Below are positions 1-8,519 of a stretch of DNA of 64,000 nt, piece after piece. Each line of letters starts with the position of its first letter. Positions within the stretch are counted from its first letter, which is position 1. Under the pieces are notes generated by a model, which was given only the letters and a program-made list of their open reading frames with translations, was not told the DNA's origin and made no database searches. The stretch spans positions 1,992,001 through 2,056,000 of the forward strand of contig NZ_CP054699.1 in the NCBI RefSeq assembly GCF_022558445.1, in the 5' to 3' direction. Both the position numbers and the translations under genes were made by a program. Source of the DNA: Candidatus Contubernalis alkalaceticus (lineage in GTDB: Bacteria; Bacillota; Dethiobacteria; SKNC01).

Positions 1-59
1 TGAATTTCCTTATTTCTAAACTTTCCAAAACCATTTAATTCCAGTTTCCTGATAATCAC
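1..59 (-). CDS. Start of a YhaN/SbcC-like ATPase gene (partial, runs off the window)
   Basis: A GTG start at 59 overlaps the TGA stop of the upstream phosphoesterase gene in a GTGA arrangement, so the two are translationally coupled. The 19 visible codons read MIIRKLELNGFGKFRNKEI, which fits the N-terminal strand of SMC/RecF/SbcC-type ATPases (a hydrophobic strand followed by GFGKF). YhaO-type nucleases are usually followed by such a YhaN/SbcC partner, which supports the call. The Walker A and everything downstream lie outside the window. Confidence 0.6.
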   Translation of the reverse strand, partial: MIIRKLELNGFGKFRNKEI

Positions 60-1198
60 CTCAAAGACACCTTCTTTCCTAAAAGAGTATCCAATCCATA
101 ATATAGGGCTTTATTAATAACTTCCCGCTCTCTACCCTTTTCCCGGTCTATTTCTTCTTTCATCTTTAAAGTGAAAATGCCTGGGGCTGTATGCAGGTTT
201 TCTCTAATCACTGCCTCCAGATCATAGTCCGGGTTGGTATAGTCCTTAACCTCCAGATAAAAATAATCATCTTTGAGAAGTTCCTGAAAAACCTCATTGC
301 TGAGATTTACAGCTTCATCTTTCTCTCCTGTCAATTTTAAACGATATAGATGGTGCATTCTGTCCTCTTTTTTTGCAGAGTCTCTAATTCCATTACAAAT
401 ATCTTTAATACTCATTTCACTGGTGATTCGAAACTTATTTTCAAAATATGTTCTTTTAGCGGTAGAAAGGAATTTCAAATTAACTCCTTTTTTACTTAAA
501 ACCCCCATCAAAACCCCATGCTCACCAGGTTCCCCAAACCCTAAAGGTTCTGGAGAACCCGCATAGTTTGCAATAATTTTACCTTTGCTGGGTACCCGAT
601 GATTTTGATGTATATGTCCTAGAGCAACATAATCTGCTTTACATTCCCGTAAATCACTTTCACTGATAGGTAAAGAATTAGATTCCCCCAAACGACCAAA
701 AGTGTCTCCATGAAGCATAACTAAATTAAGACAATTCCCCGATTCAATTTTTAATTCCCTCAAAAGAGGCTTTTTAATTTCCCATTGATTCCACCCAAAA
801 CCATAAACCCTAAGATTTAAATGAGGAAGGTCAACATATTTCCAATGGTCTTCTAAAAAGATATGCACATTCTTAGGCCAACAAAAAGTTCGATAATAAG
901 AATCAGCAAGAGCTGGGTCACTATCTCCAGGAGTAATAAATACTTTAATATGTGGAATCCTAAGTAGTTTTCTCTGCATAAATCTTATAACCGACTTGGT
1001 AACAAACTTGTGTTCAAACAAATCACCGGTAATTAAAATCAAATCAACCTTACTTTCTTCAGCAATTTTAATAATTCTGCTGAAGACCTCCTTTATTTCA
1101 TTTCTCCTTCTTCTGGCCATCTCCAAAGAAAAATTTTGCCCGGTAAAAGCAGTTTCCAGATGAATATCACCAGTTTGCAAAAATTTTATTTCCTTCAT
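56..1198 (-). CDS. YhaO/SbcD-like DNA repair metallophosphoesterase
   Basis: This 380-residue protein has the calcineurin-type metal-binding motifs in order: D-x-H (residues 11-13), GDL (58-60), LHGD (about 162-165) and GHIH (194-197). The usual GNHD motif is replaced by GDSD at 91-94, which changes two normally conserved positions. The family (COG0420) makes the nuclease half of an SbcCD/Rad50-Mre11-like complex that processes DNA ends; here it would pair with the ATPase that begins in the 4-base overlap downstream. Length fits YhaO rather than classical SbcD. The C-terminal part (about 240-380) is family-specific and has no motif I recognise. Family is clear; which subgroup is an inference. 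Confidence 0.85.
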   Translation of the reverse strand: MKEIKFLQTGDIHLETAFTGQNFSLEMARRRRNEIKEVFSRIIKIAEESKVDLILITGDLFEHKFVTKSVIRFMQRKLLRIPHIKVFITPGDSDPALADSYYRTFCWPKNVHIFLEDHWKYVDLPHLNLRVYGFGWNQWEIKKPLLRELKIESGNCLNLVMLHGDTFGRLGESNSLPISESDLRECKADYVALGHIHQNHRVPSKGKIIANYAGSPEPLGFGEPGEHGVLMGVLSKKGVNLKFLSTAKRTYFENKFRITSEMSIKDICNGIRDSAKKEDRMHHLYRLKLTGEKDEAVNLSNEVFQELLKDDYFYLEVKDYTNPDYDLEAVIRENLHTAPGIFTLKMKEEIDREKGREREVINKALYYGLDTLLGKKVSLR

Positions 1199-1326
1199 AA
1201 CCCTTCACCCCCATAATTTATACGGAATTCCATTTATAACCTAATATGTTATTCTAGCTCTATTTAAAAATTCCTGCCAAATTATAGTATTTTTTAAAAA
1301 TTTTTCGACAAACTGGTTTCAACTGC

Positions 1327-1370
1327 AAAAAAAACCGTGGAAAACCTGATAATACAAGGTGTTCCACGGT
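1327..1370 (-). terminator. Rho-independent terminator after pabB
   Basis: On the minus strand a 9-bp perfect stem (ACCGTGGAA paired with TTCCACGGT, arms 1362-1370 and 1334-1342) is followed by a run of eight T. It lies about 100 bases past the pabB stop and closes the pabA-pabB operon. Confidence 0.85.
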
Positions 1371-1466
1371 TGTAATTATTATTTTATTAATTATTAAGAG
1401 CATGAAATGTAAATACTTTAGCACGTTATAGTGTGAAAGCGATAATGATATTCTACATCTTATTAC

Positions 1467-2948
1467 TTAAATGGAAAGACTTTCTATTAAAGCTTTAGCC
1501 TTGTCCAATGTTTCCTGATATTCCTTCTCCGGCTCAGAGTCGGCAACAATTCCTCCTCCTACTTGAAAATACACCTTGTTATTTTTAACAACAAAAGTTC
1601 TTATGACAATATTAAGGTCAGCTTTTCCATCCAGGGTGATATAACCAATGGAACCGGTATAAACGTTTCTTTTCAACCCCTCCAACTCATCAATAATTTC
1701 CATAGCCCGAATTTTTGGGGCCCCGGTAATTGACCCTCCAGGAAAAGATGCATAGAGAAGATCTGTAATATCTTTATCCTCCGGCAGTACTCCGGTTACA
1801 GTAGAAACCAGATGGTATACGGTAGCATAGGCCTCCAGGGCGAATAATTCTGTGACTTTCACCGTACCTGGAAGGCATACTCTTCCCAGGTCATTTCGTT
1901 CTAAATCTACAATCATAATCAGTTCTGCCCGGTCTTTTTCACTATTCAGCAGTTCTTCCCTATACTCCAGGTCTTTTTTAGGGTCACTGCTTCTGGGCCT
2001 GGTACCTTTAATGGGCCGGGTTTCAACGATTTTATCAGACAAAAGTAAAAACCTTTCTGGAGATGCACTGGCTACCACTACATCACCAAAATTTAAAAAA
2101 GAAGCAAAGGGTGCAGGGTTAATAGTCCTTAACCTGCAGTAAAGGTCAAAGGGACTAATAGTAAGGTCTGTTTCAAATCGTTGGGAAAGATTGGCCTGGT
2201 AAATGTCCCCCGCAGCAATATATTGTTTAACCTTCTGAACAGTGCTGCAATATTGTTCCCGTGTAAAATTGGACTTTAGTTTATGCTTAATTTCACAGAA
2301 GTTCTTTTCATCTTTACTATTTTCTTGAAACGGATCTTTTTTCAATACGTCAGGTTCTTTAGCGCCCTGGTCTTGAATGTTTTCAATTTCTTTGGAAAAT
2401 TCTTTCATCATTTCATCTGCCTTAACTACTGCTTCTTCCTCAGTTTTTGACCTGCCAAGGGTAAAAATGAAAACTTTATTTAAAAGATGATCAAAGGCAT
2501 ATATTCGATCGTAAAAACCCAAGAGACAGTCCGGCAGCATAAGATCATCAGAGCTGTTTCCCGGCAGTTCTTCAATTACTTCTCCCAATTCATAACCAAA
2601 GTATCCCACAGCTCCTCCGGAAAATGGAGGAACTTCTGAGGGAAGCTCTGTAATCATCTGGTAGTTGTTTAAGAATTCCTTAAGCAGTTTAAAGGGACTG
2701 CCTATTAAGCGAGTTTCTCCTTGTTTTTCCTGCCAAATATATACCTGGTTTCCCTTGGAACGGAACAAAGCAAAGGGGTCAGCCCCCACAAAAGAATACC
2801 TTCCCAGGCGGTCTGGATCCATTCTGCTGTCAAGAATAAAACTATAGGGTTTATCCTTTATGTGACAGTAAACATCAAAGGGAGATATTATAGGCTTTAG
2901 TTCTTTTACGGCTGCAGCAACTTTCAATATGTTCCGCACTCCTTTCAC
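1467..2948 (-). CDS. pabB: Aminodeoxychorismate synthase component I
   Basis: The 493-residue protein is a chorismate-binding enzyme: an N-terminal anthranilate-synthase-type domain (about 1-200), a charged linker (about 195-225) and the catalytic domain with the [14 protein letters not shown] motif near residue 415. The motif PIKGT at 312-316 carries Lys314, the lysine typical of PabB; anthranilate synthases have alanine there, so PabB is preferred over TrpE. With glutamine-derived ammonia from PabA it would convert chorismate to aminodeoxychorismate for folate synthesis. The start is uncertain: the GTG at 2948 lies 74 bases inside pabA with no clear ribosome site, and a TTG at 2927, behind GGAG, is an alternative. 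No trp genes are nearby. Confidence 0.88.
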   Translation of the reverse strand: MKGVRNILKVAAAVKELKPIISPFDVYCHIKDKPYSFILDSRMDPDRLGRYSFVGADPFALFRSKGNQVYIWQEKQGETRLIGSPFKLLKEFLNNYQMITELPSEVPPFSGGAVGYFGYELGEVIEELPGNSSDDLMLPDCLLGFYDRIYAFDHLLNKVFIFTLGRSKTEEEAVVKADEMMKEFSKEIENIQDQGAKEPDVLKKDPFQENSKDEKNFCEIKHKLKSNFTREQYCSTVQKVKQYIAAGDIYQANLSQRFETDLTISPFDLYCRLRTINPAPFASFLNFGDVVVASASPERFLLLSDKIVETRPIKGTRPRSSDPKKDLEYREELLNSEKDRAELIMIVDLERNDLGRVCLPGTVKVTELFALEAYATVYHLVSTVTGVLPEDKDITDLLYASFPGGSITGAPKIRAMEIIDELEGLKRNVYTGSIGYITLDGKADLNIVIRTFVVKNNKVYFQVGGGIVADSEPEKEYQETLDKAKALIESLSI

Positions 2949-3513
2949 GGCTTAAATCCAGGAAGTTTCGGAGCAGGTCATGTCCCTGCTCAGTTAGAAT
3001 TGCTTCGGGATGGAATTGTACTCCCTCCAGCAAATAATCCTTATGGGTAATTCCCATGATTTCACCCTGCTGTGTCCAGGCACTAACCTCAAAACATTGG
3101 GGTAAACTATTAGGTTCCAGGATTAATGAGTGATATCTGGTAACTGTTAGAGGATTTTTTAATCCTTTAAAAATAGTCTTTCCCTGATGAAATATTTTAG
3201 AAGTTTTACCGTGCATCAGCCTGGGGGCCCGAACCACATTCCCCCCAAAAACTTGACCCATAGACTGATGACCCAGGCATACTCCCAAAATTGGGATTTT
3301 ACCAGCAAAACGATCAATCAGCTGTAGGGTTATTCCCGCCTCATTAGGAGTGCAGGGACCTGGAGAAATAATGATTTGATCAGGCTTCAATAATTCAATC
3401 TGTTCTAAAGTAATCCTGTCATTTCGGTAAACCAGCACATCTTCATTCAATTCAAAGAGATATTGAACCAGGTTAAAGGTAAAAGAATCATAATTATCAA
3501 TCATTAATATCAT
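2875..3513 (-). CDS. pabA: Glutamine amidotransferase, aminodeoxychorismate synthase component II
   Basis: This is a class I glutamine amidotransferase of 212 residues. It shows [12 protein letters not shown] at the N-terminus, the oxyanion loop [10 protein letters not shown] (51-60), the nucleophile Cys79 in GVCLGHQ and the HPE pair near 168-170. It releases ammonia from glutamine for PabB, whose gene follows and overlaps. The ATG at 3513 is chosen because AAGGAGGT lies 8 bases upstream; an upstream in-frame start at 3555 falls inside the leader hairpin and is rejected. The C-terminal 20 residues or so extend past the usual family end into the pabB overlap. PabA and TrpG are close relatives; the PabB neighbour decides the name. 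Confidence 0.88.
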   Translation of the reverse strand: MILMIDNYDSFTFNLVQYLFELNEDVLVYRNDRITLEQIELLKPDQIIISPGPCTPNEAGITLQLIDRFAGKIPILGVCLGHQSMGQVFGGNVVRAPRLMHGKTSKIFHQGKTIFKGLKNPLTVTRYHSLILEPNSLPQCFEVSAWTQQGEIMGITHKDYLLEGVQFHPEAILTEQGHDLLRNFLDLSRERSAEHIESCCSRKRTKAYNISL

Positions 3514-3544
3514 AAAACTTACCTCCTTTGGGAGAAAAATAAAA

Positions 3545-3570
3545 AACCAGCACATATAAATGTACTGGTT
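3545..3570 (-). terminator. Terminator hairpin in the pabA leader (possible attenuator)
   Basis: On the minus strand an 11-bp stem (AACCAGTACAT paired with ATGTGCTGGTT, one wobble, 4-base loop) is followed by a T-rich run. It lies between a strong promoter (3613-3641) and the pabA start, so it sits inside the pabA leader. It could end the upstream ubiB transcript, attenuate pabA, or both. Confidence 0.7.
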
Positions 3571-3612
3571 CGCATCCCAGCGATTCGCGTCCGTTCAATT
3601 GTATTATTAATA

Positions 3613-3641
3613 TTATTATCACAGATACTTAGAAATGTCAA
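3613..3641 (-). promoter_or_regulatory. Promoter for pabA-pabB
   Basis: TTGACA (-35, 3636-3641) and TAATAA (-10, 3613-3618) are separated by 17 bases on the minus strand. Transcription would begin near 3605, giving a leader of about 90 bases before pabA. Confidence 0.7.
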
Positions 3642-3648
3642 AGGAAAC

Positions 3649-5310
3649 TTAAAATCTGCCGGAACGAATAATTGAAATTAGAAGTCCAAAACCCATGGCT
3701 CCCGCTATCAGAAAGCCAATTTCAGCCACGGGCAGTTTCCAAATAATTGACTGTTCTGTTATCTGAATTAAATAGGAAAGACCAATAATCAAACTGGCTA
3801 ATACTATACTGAAAGCCAGACGGTTTACCATGTGGCTAATTTTAATAAGAATTTTTTCATCATAATCATGCTTGAGGGTTGCCTTGAATTGACCCCTTTC
3901 CATTATTTCAACTAAATCAACAATTTGTTTTGGAAGTGCACCCAATATCTGTCCATATTCATGAACATTTTTAGACAGGGTCTTTCTCAAATATCCAAAA
4001 GAAAACCTTTCTTTAATTAACTCCCTGCCAAAAGGCTCGGCAATCTCCATCAGGCTGGTTTCGGGAGATAACCTGGTTATTTGTCCCTCCAGAATGACAA
4101 AAGTCTTACCCATTAATGTGAATTCCGCCGGCAGTAATATTTTATATTTATAAGCCAGTTCCATGAATTCCTTCATGGTATCCCCCACTTTAATTTTATC
4201 CAGGGGACGATCATAATATTTATACCTCATTCTTTCTATATCCTGTTTCAGTTCACGCCGGTTTATATCCGGGGGAGTAATGCCCAAAGTTAAAAATGAC
4301 CTCATCACCGCTTCCGTATTCTTGTTTACCTGCGCAATCAAAAGGTTGGAAAACTGCTCTTTCATCTCCTCATCAATCATTCCAACGATTCCAAAATCCA
4401 GTAATGCAATTGTATTATTGTCTATAACCAATATATTTCCGGGATGAGGGTCCCCATGAAAAAACCCATGGTACAGCATCTGTTTAAAAACCGATTTACT
4501 CAGCACCTGCGCAATCTTTTTAGTGTCCACTCCCTTTTCAGAGAGCTTCTGGACATTGTCCAGTTTTATTCCTTCGATATACTCCATGGTCAAAACTCTT
4601 CGAGTGGTATAATCCCAATGCACTTCAGGAATACAAACTTCTTCCTGGTCTTTAAAGTTTTTTTGAAAAACATCAATGTTTTGACCCTCAACAAGATAAT
4701 CCAGTTCATTTAACAAAATGTCTTCATATTCTAAAACAGCCTCTTTAAAATTAAAAAACTGCGACCACTCTGTATGCTTTTCAACCAATCGAGCAATATC
4801 AAAGAGTATTTCCAAATCAATTTTAATATTTTCTTCTATATCTGGTCTCTGGACCTTTACTACCATCTTTTTCCCATCTAATAGAGTGGCCCGATGAACC
4901 TGTCCAATAGAAGCGGCGGCCAAGGGAATTGGGTCAATCTCTTTAAAAAGATTTTCTAAAGTATCCCCCAGTTCAGTTTCAATCTGTTTCCTGACCTCCG
5001 AAAAGGGAAATGGTGGAACCTGGTCCTGGAGTTTAGACAGTTCATCAGTTATTTCTTTAGGAATCAGGTCTGGCCGAGTACTCAATATCTGCCCCAGCTT
5101 AATAAAAGTAGTCCCTAATTCCTCTAAAACCAGGCGAATTCTTTCTGCTGTAGATAACTGATGTCCTTCTTCACTGCCTCCCGTCCTCCAACCCTTTAAA
5201 AATTCCTTCAGGCCCAGCTGTTTAATTAAATAACCAAAACCATGCTTAGTGAGTGTTTGAGCTATTTCTCTGTATCGATGGAAATGTTTATAGCGTTTCT
5301 GCAGCCTCAT
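3649..5310 (-). CDS. UbiB/AarF/ABC1-family atypical kinase
   Basis: The 553-residue protein carries the hallmarks of the ABC1/UbiB protein-kinase-like fold: the KxGQ-type motif in FIKLGQILSTRPDLIP (about 70-85), the alanine-rich loop AAASIGQVH, VVKVQRP (lysine), LDYLVEGQN, the catalytic loop HGDPHPGN and the metal-binding LLDFG. Two hydrophobic segments at the extreme C-terminus (about 500-520 and 525-548) anchor it in the membrane. The family is linked to isoprenoid-quinone and lipid metabolism through ATPase activity; the substrate in anaerobic Clostridia is unknown. It lies 18 bases after a phasin-like gene, an association often seen for this family. Start ATG at 5310. Confidence 0.85.
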   Translation of the reverse strand: MRLQKRYKHFHRYREIAQTLTKHGFGYLIKQLGLKEFLKGWRTGGSEEGHQLSTAERIRLVLEELGTTFIKLGQILSTRPDLIPKEITDELSKLQDQVPPFPFSEVRKQIETELGDTLENLFKEIDPIPLAAASIGQVHRATLLDGKKMVVKVQRPDIEENIKIDLEILFDIARLVEKHTEWSQFFNFKEAVLEYEDILLNELDYLVEGQNIDVFQKNFKDQEEVCIPEVHWDYTTRRVLTMEYIEGIKLDNVQKLSEKGVDTKKIAQVLSKSVFKQMLYHGFFHGDPHPGNILVIDNNTIALLDFGIVGMIDEEMKEQFSNLLIAQVNKNTEAVMRSFLTLGITPPDINRRELKQDIERMRYKYYDRPLDKIKVGDTMKEFMELAYKYKILLPAEFTLMGKTFVILEGQITRLSPETSLMEIAEPFGRELIKERFSFGYLRKTLSKNVHEYGQILGALPKQIVDLVEIMERGQFKATLKHDYDEKILIKISHMVNRLAFSIVLASLIIGLSYLIQITEQSIIWKLPVAEIGFLIAGAMGFGLLISIIRSGRF

Positions 5311-5328
5311 GGGTCACTCTCCGATTCC

Positions 5329-5634
5329 TTACATTTTTGATTCCAGCAGCCCTTTCAACTCATCAATTTTATTCTCCAGCCTGCCAATATCTTCTTTGGT
5401 GGCCAGTTCAGCCTGGTTTAAAATCTGATTTAACTCATTTTTTATGGTTTCTTGTAATACCTCTCTTTCTTTTTTCCCCTTTTCCACAAAATCGTTTACT
5501 ACTTTTTGAGCTTCATCCTTATTAACCTCTCCTTTTTTCACCATCATATCCACCATTTCTTCTGCTTTTTCCTTAGTTAAAGAAATGGCTCCCAAGCCGA
5601 AAAGAATAGTTTTATTAAAAAAGTCATTCATCAT
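5329..5634 (-). CDS. Phasin-like helical protein
   Basis: This 101-residue protein is highly charged and almost wholly helical, with a short hydrophobic N-terminus (FFNKTILFGLGAIS) followed by a predicted coiled coil of about 70 residues ending ENKIDELKGLLE. This matches the small phasin / polyhydroxyalkanoate-regulator-like proteins commonly encoded beside UbiB-family genes. No PHA synthase is in the window, so granule binding is not implied; it may instead act with the UbiB-like protein at the membrane. The ATG at 5634 is preceded by AGGAGG 8 bases away, and a promoter lies at 5688-5715. Confidence 0.65.
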   Translation of the reverse strand: MMNDFFNKTILFGLGAISLTKEKAEEMVDMMVKKGEVNKDEAQKVVNDFVEKGKKEREVLQETIKNELNQILNQAELATKEDIGRLENKIDELKGLLESKM

Positions 5635-5687
5635 GATATAAACCTCCTCTTTAAATTATTATTTACAGATTTTAAAAGCTTACCCTA

Positions 5688-5715
5688 ATTATATTATGAA
5701 AAATCCCATTTTCAA
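5688..5715 (-). promoter_or_regulatory. Promoter for the phasin-like/ubiB-like operon
   Basis: TTGAAA (5710-5715) and TATAAT (5688-5693), 16-base spacer, minus strand, about 55 bases before the phasin-like start. Confidence 0.6.
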
Positions 5716-5768
5716 TATTTACCAACAGATTTAAAGAAAAAATAATAAAATATATAAACATTATCTCT

Positions 5769-8258
5769 TTATCTTTTTCTAAAAACATTTTCATTCTTTC
5801 TCTCTTCAATATAAGAAACTAAAATCTCCACCAGGTCCGGATCAAAATGAGTGCCAGCACACCTTTTTAATTCTGCAATAACTTCCTGTTGAGAAATGGG
5901 TTCCTTATACGGCCGCCCATGGGTCATAACCTCATAAGCATCCGCTATAGATGCAATACGAGCCAATAAAGGAATCTCTTTTCCCTTTAAGCCTTGGGGA
6001 TATCCCGAACCATCCCAGTGTTCATGATGGGAAAGGATATCTTCTGCTACATGGGCAAATTCCTCCATAGACCGGGCTATTCGGTAACCTGTTTCCGGAT
6101 GTTTTTTTATATGTTCCCATTCTCTTTCTGTTAATTTTTTCTTTTTTATTAATATTTCCTCCGGAACAGTAATTTTTCCTATGTCGTGAAGGTAAACTAA
6201 AAGTGTTAACCTATCTAATTCTGTTTCGGGAAGATTAATTTTCTCCCCAATCTTCATGGCTATTTCCTGCATACGCCGGGCATGTTCCTCTGTTTCACAG
6301 CTTTTTTCTTCCAATGTTTTAAGTAAAGCATTCAAAACTGCACTCTTGGTACTGCGGCTTTCAGCCAGCTTATGTTTATACATATTATCTTCAGCCTCTT
6401 TTATTGTCTCGACAAGATCCTTTCCCATACTTTTCTTGCTGGCAACCCCTAAAGCTATAGAGAAGGGTAATTTTCTTACATAAGTATTACTACATAAATT
6501 GTTAATTCTTTTACACATTAAACTTGCTTCCTCTTTTGTTGTTTGAGGCAGGAGGATAACAAATTCATCACCGCTCCAGCGGGCAACAATATCTTCTTCA
6601 CGACAGGTTTTTTTTAAAATTTCGGCAGTGCTAACCAACATCTCATCCCCTACACAGTGTCCATAGGTATCATTTACCAGCTTTAGACCATTTAAATCAC
6701 CCATAATTATACTGATGGGCAGTTGTCGTTTTGTATCCAGCCTTTGCATCTCCTGTTCCAGATAAGCTCGGTTGTAAAGCCCCGTAAGACAGTCATGAAA
6801 ACTCATGTATCGAATTTTTTCTTCCGCCTGTTTAGAATCATTGATATCTATAATGATACCATCAATATACTGCAGCTTTCCACCCTTATCAAAAACCCCC
6901 TGTCCATTTTCTTGAACCCACTTAATATCTCCGTTAATGTCTTTTATTCGATATCTTACGGTATACGGTTTTTTTAAAAAAAGGTGTTCTTGAATTACTT
7001 GATCTATCCTCATCCTGTCCTCCGGATATATGATATGAGGATAAGCTTGGACTTCGAAATCAAAAAAATCAGAGGTTGGATATCCGGATATTTCTTTTAT
7101 AGTATCACTCATATATTCCATAGTACCATGAGAATAGTTAGCCCTTCTAAAAATTGCACCGGGAACATTGGTTACAAGGGCACGAAATCTTTTCTCGTTT
7201 TCGATAACTATCTGTTGTGAGTCATGCAATTTGCTCAACATATTTTTAATTTCATGAGAAACAAAGGACAATTCATCAAAGCGTTCATCTGACTGAAGAG
7301 TTTCTGTTGAAGTACTGGCATCACCTATTTTACTTACCGCCTGACTTAAACTAACTAACCTGGAGAGAACATTTTTCTCTAAGAATAGTAAAGCCCCAAA
7401 TGTAAAAATCAATCCCACTGCTATGAGAGAATAAAGCATATATTTCATGGCATCCCTACCAATATTAAAAATATCCCGGGGCAGATTAATTAACAACCCA
7501 ACAACAGGCTTATTATAGATATCCTTCAAAACTGCATGTCCGGAAACAAAATCATTATTTAATTCCTTAACTAAAATTGGTTTATCTTCACTGATTAAAT
7601 TAAACTTTTCCTCTTGTAATTGATCCAACGGTAATAGCAATAAATCTAGATTTATTTTTTTCCCAATTAAGCTAACCCTTTCAGAGTCCAGGAATCTGCC
7701 CATCACCAGATTTCCCCTTGAGGGGCCTTGATAATCATTAGTAAGAATAGGGTGAGAGCCAATTACCATGATACCTTCTTCTATTAAAATGATACCTTGA
7801 ACCAAAAAGTCCGAATCAAAGTTACTTACCAGTAAGCTGTCCTCAAACTGTTTTTTCAAGTCCCGGGAAATAGACAGCTGCTCCCCACTCACCAGGTCTA
7901 TGTTAACAGCATAAACTATTTCTCCTGATGTATTAATAATAGCCATTACATTGGATTGAAGATTTATTAAACTGGCGGCAGGGTCATTTTTGGTAATATA
8001 GTCCTGGTTTAGATAATTCACAAAATGATATGTATCGTCCCAGGGGGCCCAATCTTCTGCAATCATAGACATCAAATAAATCTCTTCTTCTATCAAACGT
8101 ATTGCCCGCTCTATATGTTCTTGAACATATTGTTTTTCCAATTGAATAACGCTGTTCATCATAATTGTATGAAACAGCATATATATAACTAATACCAATA
8201 CAATATGCAGGCTTCCCAGTACAGCTAATGTCCGAAGACGCAAGGTCATACTTTTCAT
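5769..8258 (-). CDS. CHASE4-PAS-GGDEF-HD-GYP c-di-GMP signalling protein
   Basis: This 829-residue membrane sensor has a first transmembrane segment (about 13-35), an extracytoplasmic CHASE4-type domain containing the signature WDDTY near residue 70, a second transmembrane segment (about 272-297), a linker or HAMP-like helix, a PAS domain with PAC (about 355-480), a GGDEF domain and a C-terminal HD-GYP domain. The cyclase motif is SGDEF, a tolerated variant of GGDEF. The HD-GYP part is complete (LHDIGK, HHEHWDGSGYP, IADAYEVM), so phosphodiesterase activity is likely; cyclase activity is possible. The external ligand is unknown. It stands alone between terminators. The start is either ATG 8258 or the ATG three codons on; neither has a strong ribosome site. 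Confidence 0.88.
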   Translation of the reverse strand: MKSMTLRLRTLAVLGSLHIVLVLVIYMLFHTIMMNSVIQLEKQYVQEHIERAIRLIEEEIYLMSMIAEDWAPWDDTYHFVNYLNQDYITKNDPAASLINLQSNVMAIINTSGEIVYAVNIDLVSGEQLSISRDLKKQFEDSLLVSNFDSDFLVQGIILIEEGIMVIGSHPILTNDYQGPSRGNLVMGRFLDSERVSLIGKKINLDLLLLPLDQLQEEKFNLISEDKPILVKELNNDFVSGHAVLKDIYNKPVVGLLINLPRDIFNIGRDAMKYMLYSLIAVGLIFTFGALLFLEKNVLSRLVSLSQAVSKIGDASTSTETLQSDERFDELSFVSHEIKNMLSKLHDSQQIVIENEKRFRALVTNVPGAIFRRANYSHGTMEYMSDTIKEISGYPTSDFFDFEVQAYPHIIYPEDRMRIDQVIQEHLFLKKPYTVRYRIKDINGDIKWVQENGQGVFDKGGKLQYIDGIIIDINDSKQAEEKIRYMSFHDCLTGLYNRAYLEQEMQRLDTKRQLPISIIMGDLNGLKLVNDTYGHCVGDEMLVSTAEILKKTCREEDIVARWSGDEFVILLPQTTKEEASLMCKRINNLCSNTYVRKLPFSIALGVASKKSMGKDLVETIKEAEDNMYKHKLAESRSTKSAVLNALLKTLEEKSCETEEHARRMQEIAMKIGEKINLPETELDRLTLLVYLHDIGKITVPEEILIKKKKLTEREWEHIKKHPETGYRIARSMEEFAHVAEDILSHHEHWDGSGYPQGLKGKEIPLLARIASIADAYEVMTHGRPYKEPISQQEVIAELKRCAGTHFDPDLVEILVSYIEERKNENVFRKR

Positions 8259-8413
8259 TTACAGAAAAATACCCCCTTCGTTTAAATTGCTGTTCCGTAT
8301 GGAGTAAAAAAAATAACTTAAAGCTTTTTTCTACACTTTCCAACATATACCTCTATTTAAAAAGCAAATAATAACAGTGTCAGATTTTTTTGTAATTATA
8401 AATTTTAACATAG

Positions 8414-8456
8414 AAAAGTAAGCAGTCCGTTCTATAAAAACAGACTGCTTACTTTT
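8414..8456 (-). terminator. Terminator after proA
   Basis: A 14-bp perfect inverted repeat (AAAAGTAAGCAGTC / GACTGCTTACTTTT) with a 15-base loop, ending in T-rich sequence on the minus strand, about 65 bases past the proA stop. Confidence 0.75.
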
Positions 8457-8519
8457 CTAACAACAAAAAAAATGTAAAGGTTTTTCTACTATTTGAAGAT
8501 ACAATCAGGTGATAAAAAA

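Noticed and set aside
1467..3513. trpE-trpG (anthranilate synthase)
   Set aside because: Lys314 in PIKGT marks PabB, and no other trp genes are present.
7984..8346. 120-codon frame overlapping the c-di-GMP sensor start
   Set aside because: It is a shadow of the sensor gene; composition is unlike a protein.
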